From positions 1 to 64,000 of the forward strand of contig CACBIM010000002.1 of the NCBI GenBank assembly GCA_902539295.1: a DNA stretch of 64,000 bases. The letters run 5' to 3'. The stretch's first letter is position 1. Each line of letters opens with the position of its first letter. The position numbers and the translations under genes were made by a program. Origin of the DNA: an uncultured SAR116 cluster alpha proteobacterium. GTDB lineage: Bacteria; Pseudomonadota; Alphaproteobacteria; Puniceispirillales; GCA-002684695. Below the pieces are notes generated by a model. The model had not been told where the DNA came from. It worked only from the letters and a program-made list of their open reading frames with translations, and did not search any database. Of this stretch, positions 26,005-35,079 are shown piece after piece.

Positions 26005-27210
26005 ATGAAAATTAAATTATTTTTATTAGGAATTGCCTTCGCCTTAGTATCAAATATTTCCTGGGCAGGATGCGGTTTCACAAATGTGACAGAGGTCAGA
26101 TCTTTGTCAAATAGCTTTGATGCTTGGAAAGCTGTTACAGAAGCTATGAGTGAATGCGGTAATGTAACTGCTACACTTGATAGTGAATTTAAAGACAAGC
26201 AACCAGATGCATTTGCAGCCAATCCATCATTATATGAAATTGGTGGTGTTTCTGGTTCAACCATTACACCTCTGTTAAATGCAGGTACTATTAGACCATT
26301 AGATGATCTCGTGGCAAAATATGGTCAAAATCTTAATCCAAATCAATTAATAAAAATTGATGGCAAGATTATGGGTATTGCTATGTCTGTAAACAATCAG
26401 CATCTAATGTACAGAAAGGATATTTTTGATAATTTAGGTATTGCAGAGCCAAAGACACATGATGATGTTCTTGCTGCTGCTGAAAAAATTAAAGCTGCAA
26501 ATGTTGTAGATTATCCGTTTGGTGCAGCATATAAATCTGGTTGGAATTTAGCTGAAGAATTTGTAAATATGTACTTAGGTAATGGCGGAGAATTTTTTGG
26601 TGATGGTAATGCACCAGCAATAAATAATGCAGCTGGAGTAAAGTCTTTAGAAACAATGAAGAAATTGACTGCCTACATGGACCCAGAATACTTAACTTCA
26701 GATTCAACTTACGCTCAAAAGCAAATGCAACAAGAAAAAATTGCAATGGCTTACTTATGGGCAACACGAGCTGGAGCTATGGACAATGCAGAAGAGAGTA
26801 AAGTAGTTGGAAAGATCGTTATGGCGAGTGCTCCAATGGGTGATGTTCGTCCTGCTTCAACATTATGGTGGGATGGAATTGTGATTGCTAAAAATATTTC
26901 AGATGCAAAAGCTGATGCTGCTTTTAAAGTTGCTATGGAAGGCTTGGATACTGAAATGGTAACAGCCAACAACGACGATGCAGTATGGCTAATAACTGGT
27001 TTTAACCCAGGTCCAAGTGCAGCTGGAGCTTCAGCAACAGCAGCAAACGGAGCCGCACCTTACCCATCAGGAAGTAGAATGGGTGTTATGCACACTGCCC
27101 TTGGTAATGGTATAGCTGATTTTTTAACTGGTAAGAAGGATGCAACTTCAGCATTAGCAGATATTGAAGCAGCTTATACTTCTGCGGCTAAAGAAAAAGG
27201 CCTAATGTAA
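26005..27210 (+). CDS. ABC transporter extracellular solute-binding protein (family 1, sugar type)
   Basis: A 401-residue periplasmic protein with a signal peptide ending near ISWAG (residues 1-22). It has MalE/UgpB-like features: LYEIGGVSGSTITPLLNAG, IDGKIMGIAMSVNNQHLMYRKD and WWDGIVIAKN. Such proteins usually bind sugars, polyols or glycerophosphodiesters. A TAGGAG ribosome binding site precedes the ATG. It is followed by a terminator-like hairpin and two permease genes. No ATP-binding subunit is encoded in the window. Confidence 0.85.
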   Translation: MKIKLFLLGIAFALVSNISWAGCGFTNVTEVRSLSNSFDAWKAVTEAMSECGNVTATLDSEFKDKQPDAFAANPSLYEIGGVSGSTITPLLNAGTIRPLDDLVAKYGQNLNPNQLIKIDGKIMGIAMSVNNQHLMYRKDIFDNLGIAEPKTHDDVLAAAEKIKAANVVDYPFGAAYKSGWNLAEEFVNMYLGNGGEFFGDGNAPAINNAAGVKSLETMKKLTAYMDPEYLTSDSTYAQKQMQQEKIAMAYLWATRAGAMDNAEESKVVGKIVMASAPMGDVRPASTLWWDGIVIAKNISDAKADAAFKVAMEGLDTEMVTANNDDAVWLITGFNPGPSAAGASATAANGAAPYPSGSRMGVMHTALGNGIADFLTGKKDATSALADIEAAYTSAAKEKGLM

Positions 27211-27220
27211 ATATTTATTT

Positions 27221-27255
27221 AAAAGAAGAGAGTTTTCAAAATTCTCTTCTTTTTA
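27221..27255 (+). terminator. Intrinsic terminator/attenuator after ABC binding-protein gene
   Basis: AAAAGAAGAGA (27221-27231) pairs perfectly with TCTCTTCTTTT (27243-27253). Loop bases TTTT and AAAA can extend the pairing, and the hairpin ends in Ts. It lies between the binding-protein and permease genes, as often seen where the binding protein is made in excess. Confidence 0.65.
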
Positions 27256-27261
27256 AAAACA

Positions 27262-28287
27262 ATGAAAAAAAGAGACTTTTATTTTTTTGTAGTTCCATCA
27301 CTTTTAATGATGTTTTTATTTATTGCAGTTCCACTTGCAATAGTGTTTAAGCAAAGTTTTTTTATTACACAAAACGTTTTTGAGAAAGTAGAAGTTGAAA
27401 CGTGTACGCCTGGGTTTTTAAAACAAATCTGTGAAACAAAAATAGAAACTAAACCAAAACTTGATGAAAATGGAAATGTCATTGAGGTTAGTGTTTTTGT
27501 AGGTTTTGAAAATTATAAAAACTTACTTCAAATTAATAAATTTAAAAATGCAGTATACAATTTATCACTTAATGAGATTGAAAAAATAAACTTTTGGAAA
27601 GCCTTTAGATTTACAATTTCATTTTGTTTAATAACTTTGCCATTAGTAATATTTTTAGGATTGCTAATTGCTTTAACAGTAAATAATTTAACACGATCAA
27701 TAAAAGGTCCTGTAATATTCATTTCGTTATTGCCATTTATCATAACTCCAATTATTGGGGCATTAGCAATTAGATGGTTATTTGTTGGGGAAGGAATATT
27801 AACAGCTATTTTAGAATATTTAATGCAAAAAGACATTGCAATGTTCGCAAATGCTTGGACTTTGGAATTGCTGATGATTATTTACCGTGTTTGGCATGTA
27901 GCTCCTTTTGCATTTATCGTATTTTATGCAGGTCTACAAACAGTTAATAAAGAAATCCTCGAAAGTGCTGTAATTGATGGAGCAAATAGATTTGAAAGAC
28001 TAAGATATATCATTATCCCACATCTAATGCCTTTAATAATTTTTGTTTCCCTTATCCATCTCATGGATAGCTATAGAGTTTTTGAGGAAATAGTCGCTTT
28101 CTCATCACAAGCTTATGTAATTTCACTTCAATGGCTCACATATGATTTTTTAATACCAGATGAAACTGGCAACAGGCTAATAAATAGAGCGTCAACAAGT
28201 GCAATGCTTACAATGGTTGGGGTATCGATAATAATCACACCACTTTTGAAAAGGACTTGGGAAGACTATAGAGAGGGTAAGCTATGA
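27262..28287 (+). CDS. ABC transporter permease (MalF type)
   Basis: A 341-residue inner-membrane protein with six or seven helices. The ATPase-docking EAA loop is EILESAVIDGANRFERLRYIIIPHLMPL-like (about residues 232-260). A soluble segment of about 60 residues between the first two helices includes CTPGFLKQICETK, an unusual cysteine-containing periplasmic loop. It pairs with the next gene, whose start overlaps its stop by four bases (ATGA). It imports the unidentified solute bound by the preceding protein. Confidence 0.85.
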   Translation: MKKRDFYFFVVPSLLMMFLFIAVPLAIVFKQSFFITQNVFEKVEVETCTPGFLKQICETKIETKPKLDENGNVIEVSVFVGFENYKNLLQINKFKNAVYNLSLNEIEKINFWKAFRFTISFCLITLPLVIFLGLLIALTVNNLTRSIKGPVIFISLLPFIITPIIGALAIRWLFVGEGILTAILEYLMQKDIAMFANAWTLELLMIIYRVWHVAPFAFIVFYAGLQTVNKEILESAVIDGANRFERLRYIIIPHLMPLIIFVSLIHLMDSYRVFEEIVAFSSQAYVISLQWLTYDFLIPDETGNRLINRASTSAMLTMVGVSIIITPLLKRTWEDYREGKL

Positions 28288-29420
28288 TTGAAACCAAGTC
28301 ATTAAAACAATCATTAAGCTTACAATTAACTTCTTCATTTTTTGTTTTTTTATGGTGTCTTATTGCATCTTTTCCAATTTTCTGGATTACAATTATGAGC
28401 ATTAAACTACCTGTTGATGCTTTTTCATCAAATCCTATAACTGTAATTTTTGGACCTCTTACTTCTCAAGAGAGGTCCAGTGTATCTTTGAATGATTTAA
28501 TAATATTATCTCTATTGATATTTGCATTTTATAAATTAAGATTAAAAATTTTAAGTATATTTAATCAAGTTTTACATTTTGATTTTATATTAAAAGTTCC
28601 TCTCTTTTATCTATGTTTATCAATATTATTCCTTTTTTTATTTAGAACTTTAAATTCTTTTTCAGAGCAACTTAACTTTGCTGATTTTGAAATTTTAGGT
28701 TTCACTTTTGAACATTATAATACTGTTTGGTTCGAAAGAGATTTTCTTAAATATTTTTGGAATTCTGTAATAGTTACCTCAGGTGTTGTTGTTGTATCAC
28801 TTACTTTTGGAACATTGGCAGGGTTCGCTCTTGCGAGATATAAGTCTTCTTTAGCATTTTGGATCTTGGTTATTGCATTAGTTTTTAGAGCATTGCCTCA
28901 TTCTATTTTAGTTGCAGGATATTTACCTTTTTTTATGAACTCATCTGAAATTTTGAGACCTCTTATGGGTGATTTAGCGCCTACTTTATTTGGAAAACCA
29001 TTTGCAGTTATTGCTGTTTTAGTAGCAATAAATCAGCCTTTTACTATTTGGTTAATGCGCTCTTTTTTCCAAAACATACCATCTGAATTAGATGAAGCAG
29101 CAAGAATAGATGGATGTTCACATTTTCAAGCTTTCATAAAAGTTATAATGCCGATTATGTGGCCGGGTGTTATCACAACAGGTTTATTTAGTTTCATGTT
29201 AGGTTACAATGATTATCTTGTAACATCTTTGCTATTAGATGCACAAAACCAAACTATGGTTCCTGCAATAAGTGGGTTATTTAATAGAGACACATCAACT
29301 ACAGATCAAGTGGTGGCAGTTGCAGCAGCCGTTTCAATTACTGCACCTTTATTTCTTTTAGTTCTTTTTTTTCAAAAACAAATTGTAAGCGGTCTTACCG
29401 CTGGTGCCGTGAAAGGTTAA
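28284..29420 (+). CDS. ABC transporter permease (MalG type)
   Basis: A 378-residue membrane protein whose second half is a standard MalG-like permease: LARYKSSLAFWIL, MRSFFQNIPSELDEAARIDG as the EAA loop and FSFMLGYNDYLVTSLLL. The first half is longer than usual, with extra hydrophobic segments (about residues 70-120) between helix 1 and the core. It starts inside the stop of the MalF-type gene. The two permeases would form the transmembrane channel. Confidence 0.85.
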   Translation: MIETKSLKQSLSLQLTSSFFVFLWCLIASFPIFWITIMSIKLPVDAFSSNPITVIFGPLTSQERSSVSLNDLIILSLLIFAFYKLRLKILSIFNQVLHFDFILKVPLFYLCLSILFLFLFRTLNSFSEQLNFADFEILGFTFEHYNTVWFERDFLKYFWNSVIVTSGVVVVSLTFGTLAGFALARYKSSLAFWILVIALVFRALPHSILVAGYLPFFMNSSEILRPLMGDLAPTLFGKPFAVIAVLVAINQPFTIWLMRSFFQNIPSELDEAARIDGCSHFQAFIKVIMPIMWPGVITTGLFSFMLGYNDYLVTSLLLDAQNQTMVPAISGLFNRDTSTTDQVVAVAAAVSITAPLFLLVLFFQKQIVSGLTAGAVKG

Positions 29421-29430
29421 AGGAGGAAAT

Positions 29431-29934
29431 ATGAAAGGATCCAGACCCAACCAAGCTGAACTTACAAAAGATAATGATTTATCTAAAACAAAAAAAACAC
29501 AAGAAGTTATAGAAAGTATGGTTGATGGTTTAAATGACCATAGAATTGAAGATATTGGTGAATTTTTTTCTAAAAACTTCAGGTGGATGGGTAACTTTGG
29601 CTGTGGCACTAAATCTGGATTGGAAGAATTTCAAGATAATTGGCAAAAACCTTTTCAAAAAGCTTTCTCAGATAAAGTCTGTATTGATGAAGCTCGCTTG
29701 TTTATGGGTGAGTGGGCTGCTGCATTTGGAAGGCAAGAAGCAATTCATTCTGGAGAATTCATGGGAATTCAACCAACTGGGAAAAAAGTTGAAATAAGAT
29801 ATATGGATTTTTGGAAAGTATCAGAGGGAAAAATTCAAGATAATTGGGTCATGGTGGATTTCCCATTTGTGTTGAAACAACTTGGTGTTGATGTCTTTGA
29901 TGGAATGGGCTGGGAAAAATTTGACAACAAATAA
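29431..29934 (+). CDS. Single-domain NTF2/SnoaL-like protein
   Basis: A 167-residue NTF2-like protein with one domain: FFSKNFRWMGNFGCGTKSGLEEF, FMGIQPTGKKVEIRYMDFW and DNWVMVDFPFVLKQLGVDVF. The final segment matches the C-terminal domain of the two-domain paralogs at 24862 and 31263. It has a strong AGGAGG ribosome binding site and follows the permease gene by ten bases. The pocket-forming fold suggests a small-molecule lyase, cyclase or binding role. The function is unknown. Confidence 0.7.
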   Translation: MKGSRPNQAELTKDNDLSKTKKTQEVIESMVDGLNDHRIEDIGEFFSKNFRWMGNFGCGTKSGLEEFQDNWQKPFQKAFSDKVCIDEARLFMGEWAAAFGRQEAIHSGEFMGIQPTGKKVEIRYMDFWKVSEGKIQDNWVMVDFPFVLKQLGVDVFDGMGWEKFDNK

Positions 29935-29955
29935 AAGAGATTGGGTGTAATTTAA

Positions 29956-31263
29956 ATGATTAAATACATAAAAGAAAGTAAACCAGAATTAGAAAAAAAT
30001 GAAGACGATAGAAAGGTACGGAACTCTGTAGAAGAAATACTTTCTACCATCAAAAAAGATGGAGATAAAGCAATAAGATTGTACTCAGAAAAGTTTGATA
30101 ACTATTCTCCAGCGGTTTTCAAATTGTCAGATAAAGAAATCCAGGAATGTTTAACTAAAGTACCTGATAAAGATTTAAACGATATTAAATTTGCTCAAGA
30201 GCAAATAAAGAAATTTGCAAAAATACAATTAAATTCAATGAAAGAAGTAGAGGAGGAAACACTTCCTGGGGTTATTCTTGGTCATAAAAATATTCCTGTA
30301 CAATCTGTTGGATGTTATGTGCCAGGTGGAAAGTTTCCGATGATAGCTTCAGCGCATATGTCGGTTATAACTGCAAGTGTTGCAGGGGTTAAAAGAATAG
30401 TGGCTTCAGCACCACCTCAAAATGGAGCCCCTCACCCAGCAATTGTTGCTGCAATGTATTTAGGAGGAGCGCATGAAATTTATTGTCTAGGAGGTATTCA
30501 GGCTGTAGGAGCTATGGCTTTAGGAACTGAAACAATAAATCCTGTACATATGCTTGTAGGTCCAGGCAATGCATACGTAGCTGAAGCTAAAAGGCAACTT
30601 TTTGGAACTGTTGGAATAGATTTATTTGCAGGCCCCACAGAAACAATGGTTATAGCTGATGAAACTGTTGATGCAGAAATTTGCGCTACAGATTTACTTG
30701 GACAAGCTGAGCATGGATATAATTCACCAGCAGTTTTAGTCACAAACTCTCTAAAACTGGCTACAGAAACTCAAAAAGAAATAGATCGAATTCTTGATAT
30801 TCTTCCAACATCTGAGACAGCAAGAAAAAGTTGGGAAGATTATGGTGAAGTAATTTTATGCGACACATATGAAGAAATGCTTGAAATCTCAGATGAGATT
30901 GCATCAGAGCATGTTCAAGTTATGACCAATAGAGACGATTGGTTTCTTGAAAATATGAAGTCATATGGAGCTTTATTTCTGGGTCCAAGAACAAATGTTG
31001 CTAATGGTGATAAAGTTATAGGAACGAACCACACTCTTCCTACAAAAAAAGCAGGTAGATATACAGGAGGCTTATGGGTTGGAAAATTTCTTAAAACACA
31101 CAGTTATCAGAAAATATTAACAGATGAAGCAGCGACAATGATAGGAGAAAAATGCTCCAGACTTTGTATGCTAGAAGGATTTGTAGGACATGCTGAGCAA
31201 GCTAATGTTCGAGTAAGAAGATATGGAAAAAAGAATGTTGGTTACGGTAAAGCTGCAGAATAA
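29956..31263 (+). CDS. Histidinol dehydrogenase-family protein, second copy
   Basis: A 435-residue HisD-fold dehydrogenase with the same catalytic landmarks as the HpsN-like protein: [34 protein letters not shown] and [11 protein letters not shown]. In between, the sequence differs widely ([21 protein letters not shown]). There are no histidine-biosynthesis neighbours, so it more likely oxidises a primary alcohol twice to an acid in the island's catabolic route. Its stop overlaps the next start (TAATG). It could be a second sulfonate-diol dehydrogenase or act on a different diol. Confidence 0.78.
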   Translation: MIKYIKESKPELEKNEDDRKVRNSVEEILSTIKKDGDKAIRLYSEKFDNYSPAVFKLSDKEIQECLTKVPDKDLNDIKFAQEQIKKFAKIQLNSMKEVEEETLPGVILGHKNIPVQSVGCYVPGGKFPMIASAHMSVITASVAGVKRIVASAPPQNGAPHPAIVAAMYLGGAHEIYCLGGIQAVGAMALGTETINPVHMLVGPGNAYVAEAKRQLFGTVGIDLFAGPTETMVIADETVDAEICATDLLGQAEHGYNSPAVLVTNSLKLATETQKEIDRILDILPTSETARKSWEDYGEVILCDTYEEMLEISDEIASEHVQVMTNRDDWFLENMKSYGALFLGPRTNVANGDKVIGTNHTLPTKKAGRYTGGLWVGKFLKTHSYQKILTDEAATMIGEKCSRLCMLEGFVGHAEQANVRVRRYGKKNVGYGKAAE

Positions 31264-32321
31264 TGACACCTGAGGAAAACTATAAAAAACTATTTAAGCC
31301 TTTGCGTTTATCAATGTATGATTTTAACGAAAATTCTGTTCGCAAAGAGCTAGAAACCTTAGTTGATAGTAATGCAATAATTCATCTTTCTTTTCCATTA
31401 AATGACACTGTTGGACCAGATGCTTTTTATGATTTAAGTTATAAAAAACTTTTTCACTCTTTTCCAGATTTAGAGAGGAGAGATTATATTGTGATTTCAG
31501 GTAGAACTGAAAAGAATTTTTATTGGGTTGGAACCTGTGGAATTTATTGTGGTACTTTTATAAATCCCTTCCTTGACATTCCTCCAACAGGACATTTATC
31601 ACATATGAGATTCCATGAATTTTTTAAATTTGAAAATAATAAGATTACAGAAGTTCAAGCGATTTGGGATATACCTGAGCTTATGATGCAAGCCAAGGCA
31701 TGGCCAATGGCCCCAAGCCTTGGAAGAGAATGGTGTGTTCCTGGTCCATCAACTTTAGATGGCATTAATGAAGGTAAAATTTTTACTGAAAAGAGTAGTT
31801 CATCTCTTGAACACATAGTCAGCATGGCAAGTGCGATGAAACGTCATCCTTCTGAAGGTGGTCCTGAACTAATGGAACTAGAAAAATACTGGCATAAGAA
31901 CATGAATTGGTATGGACCGTCAGGAATTGGTTCAAGTAGAGGAATTGATGGTTTTCGAAATTGGCATCAAATTCCCTTTCTAAATGCTATGCCTGATAGA
32001 GGTAAATTGACATCATATGATAAAAAAGATGGATGGGGAGAGGATATTTTTTATCATTTTTTCTCTGAAAATGAGTATGTAGCAGTTACAGGATGGCCAA
32101 ACATGAAACAAACTATTTCACATGATGGTTGGCTTGGTATTGCTCCTGTAAATAAAGTTATTACCTTACGTTCACTTGATTTTTGGCGTTTAGAACACGG
32201 TAAAATTAGAGAAAACTGGGTCTTAGTAGACCTGTTGGATATATATAATCAAATTGGTGTAAATGTTTTCTCAAGATTAAAAGAGTTTAATAAAGCCAAT
32301 ACAAAGGGAGTTTATCAATGA
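31263..32321 (+). CDS. Double-domain NTF2/SnoaL-like protein
   Basis: A 352-residue full-length paralog of the 24862-25869 product. The linker is WPMAPSLGREWCVPGPSTLDG, followed by YGPSGIGSSRGIDGFRNWHQ and the C-terminal LDFWRLEHGKIRENWVLVD with a QIGVNVFSRL tail. Its start overlaps the HisD-like stop and its TGA overlaps the SDR start, so these three are translationally coupled. That strongly suggests the proteins act on consecutive intermediates. Reaction unknown. Confidence 0.7.
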   Translation: MTPEENYKKLFKPLRLSMYDFNENSVRKELETLVDSNAIIHLSFPLNDTVGPDAFYDLSYKKLFHSFPDLERRDYIVISGRTEKNFYWVGTCGIYCGTFINPFLDIPPTGHLSHMRFHEFFKFENNKITEVQAIWDIPELMMQAKAWPMAPSLGREWCVPGPSTLDGINEGKIFTEKSSSSLEHIVSMASAMKRHPSEGGPELMELEKYWHKNMNWYGPSGIGSSRGIDGFRNWHQIPFLNAMPDRGKLTSYDKKDGWGEDIFYHFFSENEYVAVTGWPNMKQTISHDGWLGIAPVNKVITLRSLDFWRLEHGKIRENWVLVDLLDIYNQIGVNVFSRLKEFNKANTKGVYQ

Positions 32322-33082
32322 AGTTACCAAAAATGCCTTCTTTTCGTTTAGACAATAAAAGAGCTTTAATAGTCGGCTCTTCTTCTGGGATTGGCATTGG
32401 GTGTGCAACAGCGCTAGCTGATGCTGGTGCATCTGTTGTACTGGCTGCACGAAGAAAGGATTTATTGGATGACTTAAAAAATTCACTTGAGGAAAAAGGT
32501 CATAATGCTGAGACAATAAAATTAGATATCTCAGAAGTTGAGGATGTAAAAAAAACAATCGATTCACAAGAGTGCTTTGATATTCTGGTTAATAGCTCTG
32601 GTCTTGCGCGTCATACTCCAGCAGTTGATACTAATGAGCAGGATTTTGATAGTGTTATAGATGTCAATTTAAAAGGAGCATATTTTTTAACTAAAGAAAT
32701 TGCTAATAAGCTGATCCAAAACAAACGAATAGGTTCATTGATTAACATCTCATCTCAAATGGCCTATGTAGGAGGAATTGAAAGAGCTGTTTATTGTGCC
32801 TCTAAACATGCAGTTGAGGGTTTTACAAAATCTATGGCTATAGAATTTGGTCCACATGGCATAAGAGTAAACACAATTTGTCCAACTTTTATTTCAACAC
32901 CTTTAACAGCTCCAACGTTTGATGATCCAAAAAAAATTAAATGGATTGAAAGTAAAATTAAATTAGGAAGAGTAGGTGAAGTTGAGGATATTATGGGTGC
33001 TGTGGTTTATCTAGCGTCTGATGCTTCCTCACTTGTAACTGGATCTTCTCTAATGATTGATGGTGGATGGACCATAGGTTAA
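32318..33082 (+). CDS. Short-chain dehydrogenase/reductase
   Basis: A 254-residue classical SDR: GSSSGIGIG cofactor loop near residue 18, VNSSGLARH in place of NNAG, INISSQMAYVG with the catalytic serine, YCASKHA as YxxxK and NTICPTFISTPLTAP. The NNAG-position substitution (NSSG) is mildly unusual. Coupled by overlapping codons to the NTF2-like gene upstream and to the LacI-type regulator downstream (TAATG). Resembles gluconate 5-dehydrogenase-like oxidoreductases; substrate not known. Confidence 0.83.
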   Translation: MKLPKMPSFRLDNKRALIVGSSSGIGIGCATALADAGASVVLAARRKDLLDDLKNSLEEKGHNAETIKLDISEVEDVKKTIDSQECFDILVNSSGLARHTPAVDTNEQDFDSVIDVNLKGAYFLTKEIANKLIQNKRIGSLINISSQMAYVGGIERAVYCASKHAVEGFTKSMAIEFGPHGIRVNTICPTFISTPLTAPTFDDPKKIKWIESKIKLGRVGEVEDIMGAVVYLASDASSLVTGSSLMIDGGWTIG

Positions 33083-34089
33083 TGAGTAAGGAAAGCATTA
33101 CATCAATTGACGTTGCAAAAGCAGCTGGGGTAAGCCAGTCAGCAGTTTCAAGATATTATACACCTGGTGCAAGTGTGTCCAAGAAAACTGCAGAAAAGGT
33201 AAAGGTTGCTTCTGATCTTTTGGGATACAGACCTAATGTTTTAGCTCGATCTTTGATAACAGGAAAATCAAAAATAATCGGTTTGGTGGTTGCATATTTA
33301 GATAATTATTTTTACCCAGAAGCTGTAGAAAAAATCTCTAACACTCTTCAGCTGGAGGGCTATCATGTACTCGTTTTCATGGCATCTAAAACAGCGGGTG
33401 ATATAGATAAAGTTCTTTCTGAAATACTGGATTATCAGGTTGATGGAATTATTGTAGCCTCTGTAGCAATGTCATCAAGCCTCGCAACTAGGTGCCAAGA
33501 AGCAGGTATTCCTATAGTATTGTTTAATCGAGATCAGGATGATTCATCATTGTCATCTGTTACATCTGATAATATTGAGGGTGGGGAGAAAGTGGCTGAT
33601 CTATTAATCAGCTTAGGACATAAAAGGATATCTTACATAGCTGGTTGGGAAGGTGCCTCAACACAAAGAGATAGAGAGTTTGGTTTTGTCACAAAATTAA
33701 ATGAAAATGGAATTTCACTTTTTTCACGTGAAGTTGGAAATTTCAAATTTGATGAAGCTCAAAGTGCAACTTATAAATTATTTAAAAACAAATCTATCCC
33801 TGATGCATTATTTGTTGCGAATGATTATATGGCGTTCGCTGCTATGGATGTAATTAGATATGAATTTAACCTTAAAATACCAGAAGACGTGTCTGTTGTT
33901 GGTTATGACGATGTACCTTTATCAAACTGGCCCTCTTATAATCTTACAACAGTTAAGCAAGATGCTGATCAAATGGTTAAAGAAACTGTTAAAATTCTTA
34001 TTGAAAGAATTGAAAACAAAGATCAATCTCCAATTAAATTAAAACTAGATAGTCCAATTATAGTTAGAGGTTCCACGAGAAAAAAATAA
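33082..34089 (+). CDS. LacI-family transcriptional regulator
   Basis: A 335-residue LacI/GalR-type regulator. The N-terminal helix-turn-helix and hinge read SIDVAKAAGVSQSAVSRYY and GYRPNVLARSL. The periplasmic-binding-protein-like effector domain follows from about residue 62 (IIGLVVAYLDNYFYPEAVE; VVGYDDVPLSNWPSYNLTTV). I chose the ATG at 33082, overlapping the SDR stop, because it places the HTH at the usual distance from the N terminus. It probably represses the island through the palindrome at 25908-25931, with a pathway metabolite as inducer. That link is inferred. Confidence 0.87.
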   Translation: MSKESITSIDVAKAAGVSQSAVSRYYTPGASVSKKTAEKVKVASDLLGYRPNVLARSLITGKSKIIGLVVAYLDNYFYPEAVEKISNTLQLEGYHVLVFMASKTAGDIDKVLSEILDYQVDGIIVASVAMSSSLATRCQEAGIPIVLFNRDQDDSSLSSVTSDNIEGGEKVADLLISLGHKRISYIAGWEGASTQRDREFGFVTKLNENGISLFSREVGNFKFDEAQSATYKLFKNKSIPDALFVANDYMAFAAMDVIRYEFNLKIPEDVSVVGYDDVPLSNWPSYNLTTVKQDADQMVKETVKILIERIENKDQSPIKLKLDSPIIVRGSTRKK

Positions 34090-34090
34090 T

Positions 34091-35053
34091 ATGCAAGGGT
34101 TCGATAATAAATTTAAAGATTTTCCTGATTATATATTAGGCATTACTAATGAGATATGGGAACAAAGAGGAATTGAAACTCTTAATCATTATTATAGTGT
34201 CGATATAATTGTGCGTTCACCAGAAGGTATAGTAATTGGAAACAGAAAGGTTATAAACGCGACAAAAAATACTCTGAAAGAATTTCCAGATAGAGAATTA
34301 CTGGGAGAGGATGTAATTTGGTCAGGCAACCCCAATGATGGCATGCTAAGTTCACATCGAATACTTTCAACAGCAACCCATAATGGAACAGGCGTATTTG
34401 GCGATGCCACTGGAAAGAAACTTGTTTATAGAGTTATTGCAGACTGCCATGCAATTAATAATCAAATAAACGATGAGTGGTTAGTACGAGATCAAGGAGC
34501 AATTGTTAGACAACTTGGATGGAAACCAGAAGAATATGCCAAGGATTTAATAAAAAAAGAAAAGCAAAACAATAATCAAATAATCCCTTTTTCAGACAAA
34601 ATTGATATAGAGGGCCCTTACATAGGTATGGGAAATGACAATCAATGGGGCTTAGAATATGAAAAAATCTTAAATATGATCATGTGTAGTGAATATGCTG
34701 AAATCGAAAAACATTATGATAGAGCAGTGCAAACTGAATACCCAGGAGGTGTAACAGGGCATTCATATGTTTCAGTAAAAACTTTTTGGGGAAACTTAAG
34801 AAATGCATTTTCTGATTCAGTTTTTAGGATAGAGCATCGTATTGGCAGAGTGGACGAATATTTATCACCAAGAGCAGCCATCCGATGGAGTTTGAAGGGT
34901 AGACATAATGGAAAAGGTATATTTGGTGAGCCAACAAATAATGAAGTTTATATAATGGGGATTTCCCATGTGGAATTTGGCCCACGTGGGATAAGGAGAG
35001 AGTATTGTCTATATGATGAAGTAGCTATTTGGAAGCAAATTTTAGCAGATTAA
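34091..35053 (+). CDS. Double-domain NTF2/SnoaL-like protein (divergent paralog)
   Basis: A 320-residue protein with two NTF2-like halves, about residues 10-150 and 185-318. Each has the family layout of an N-terminal helix (IWEQRGIETLNHYYS; YEKILNMIMCSEYAEIEKHYD) followed by a curved sheet. GTGVFGDATGKK and GKGIFGEPTNNE are equivalent loops in the two halves, evidence of internal duplication. It is more distant from the copies at 24862 and 31263 and lacks their ENWV tail. It starts one base after the regulator stop. Function unknown. Confidence 0.65.
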   Translation: MQGFDNKFKDFPDYILGITNEIWEQRGIETLNHYYSVDIIVRSPEGIVIGNRKVINATKNTLKEFPDRELLGEDVIWSGNPNDGMLSSHRILSTATHNGTGVFGDATGKKLVYRVIADCHAINNQINDEWLVRDQGAIVRQLGWKPEEYAKDLIKKEKQNNNQIIPFSDKIDIEGPYIGMGNDNQWGLEYEKILNMIMCSEYAEIEKHYDRAVQTEYPGGVTGHSYVSVKTFWGNLRNAFSDSVFRIEHRIGRVDEYLSPRAAIRWSLKGRHNGKGIFGEPTNNEVYIMGISHVEFGPRGIRREYCLYDEVAIWKQILAD

Positions 35054-35079
35054 ACTTTAGTGAATGAAATGAGGAAAAG

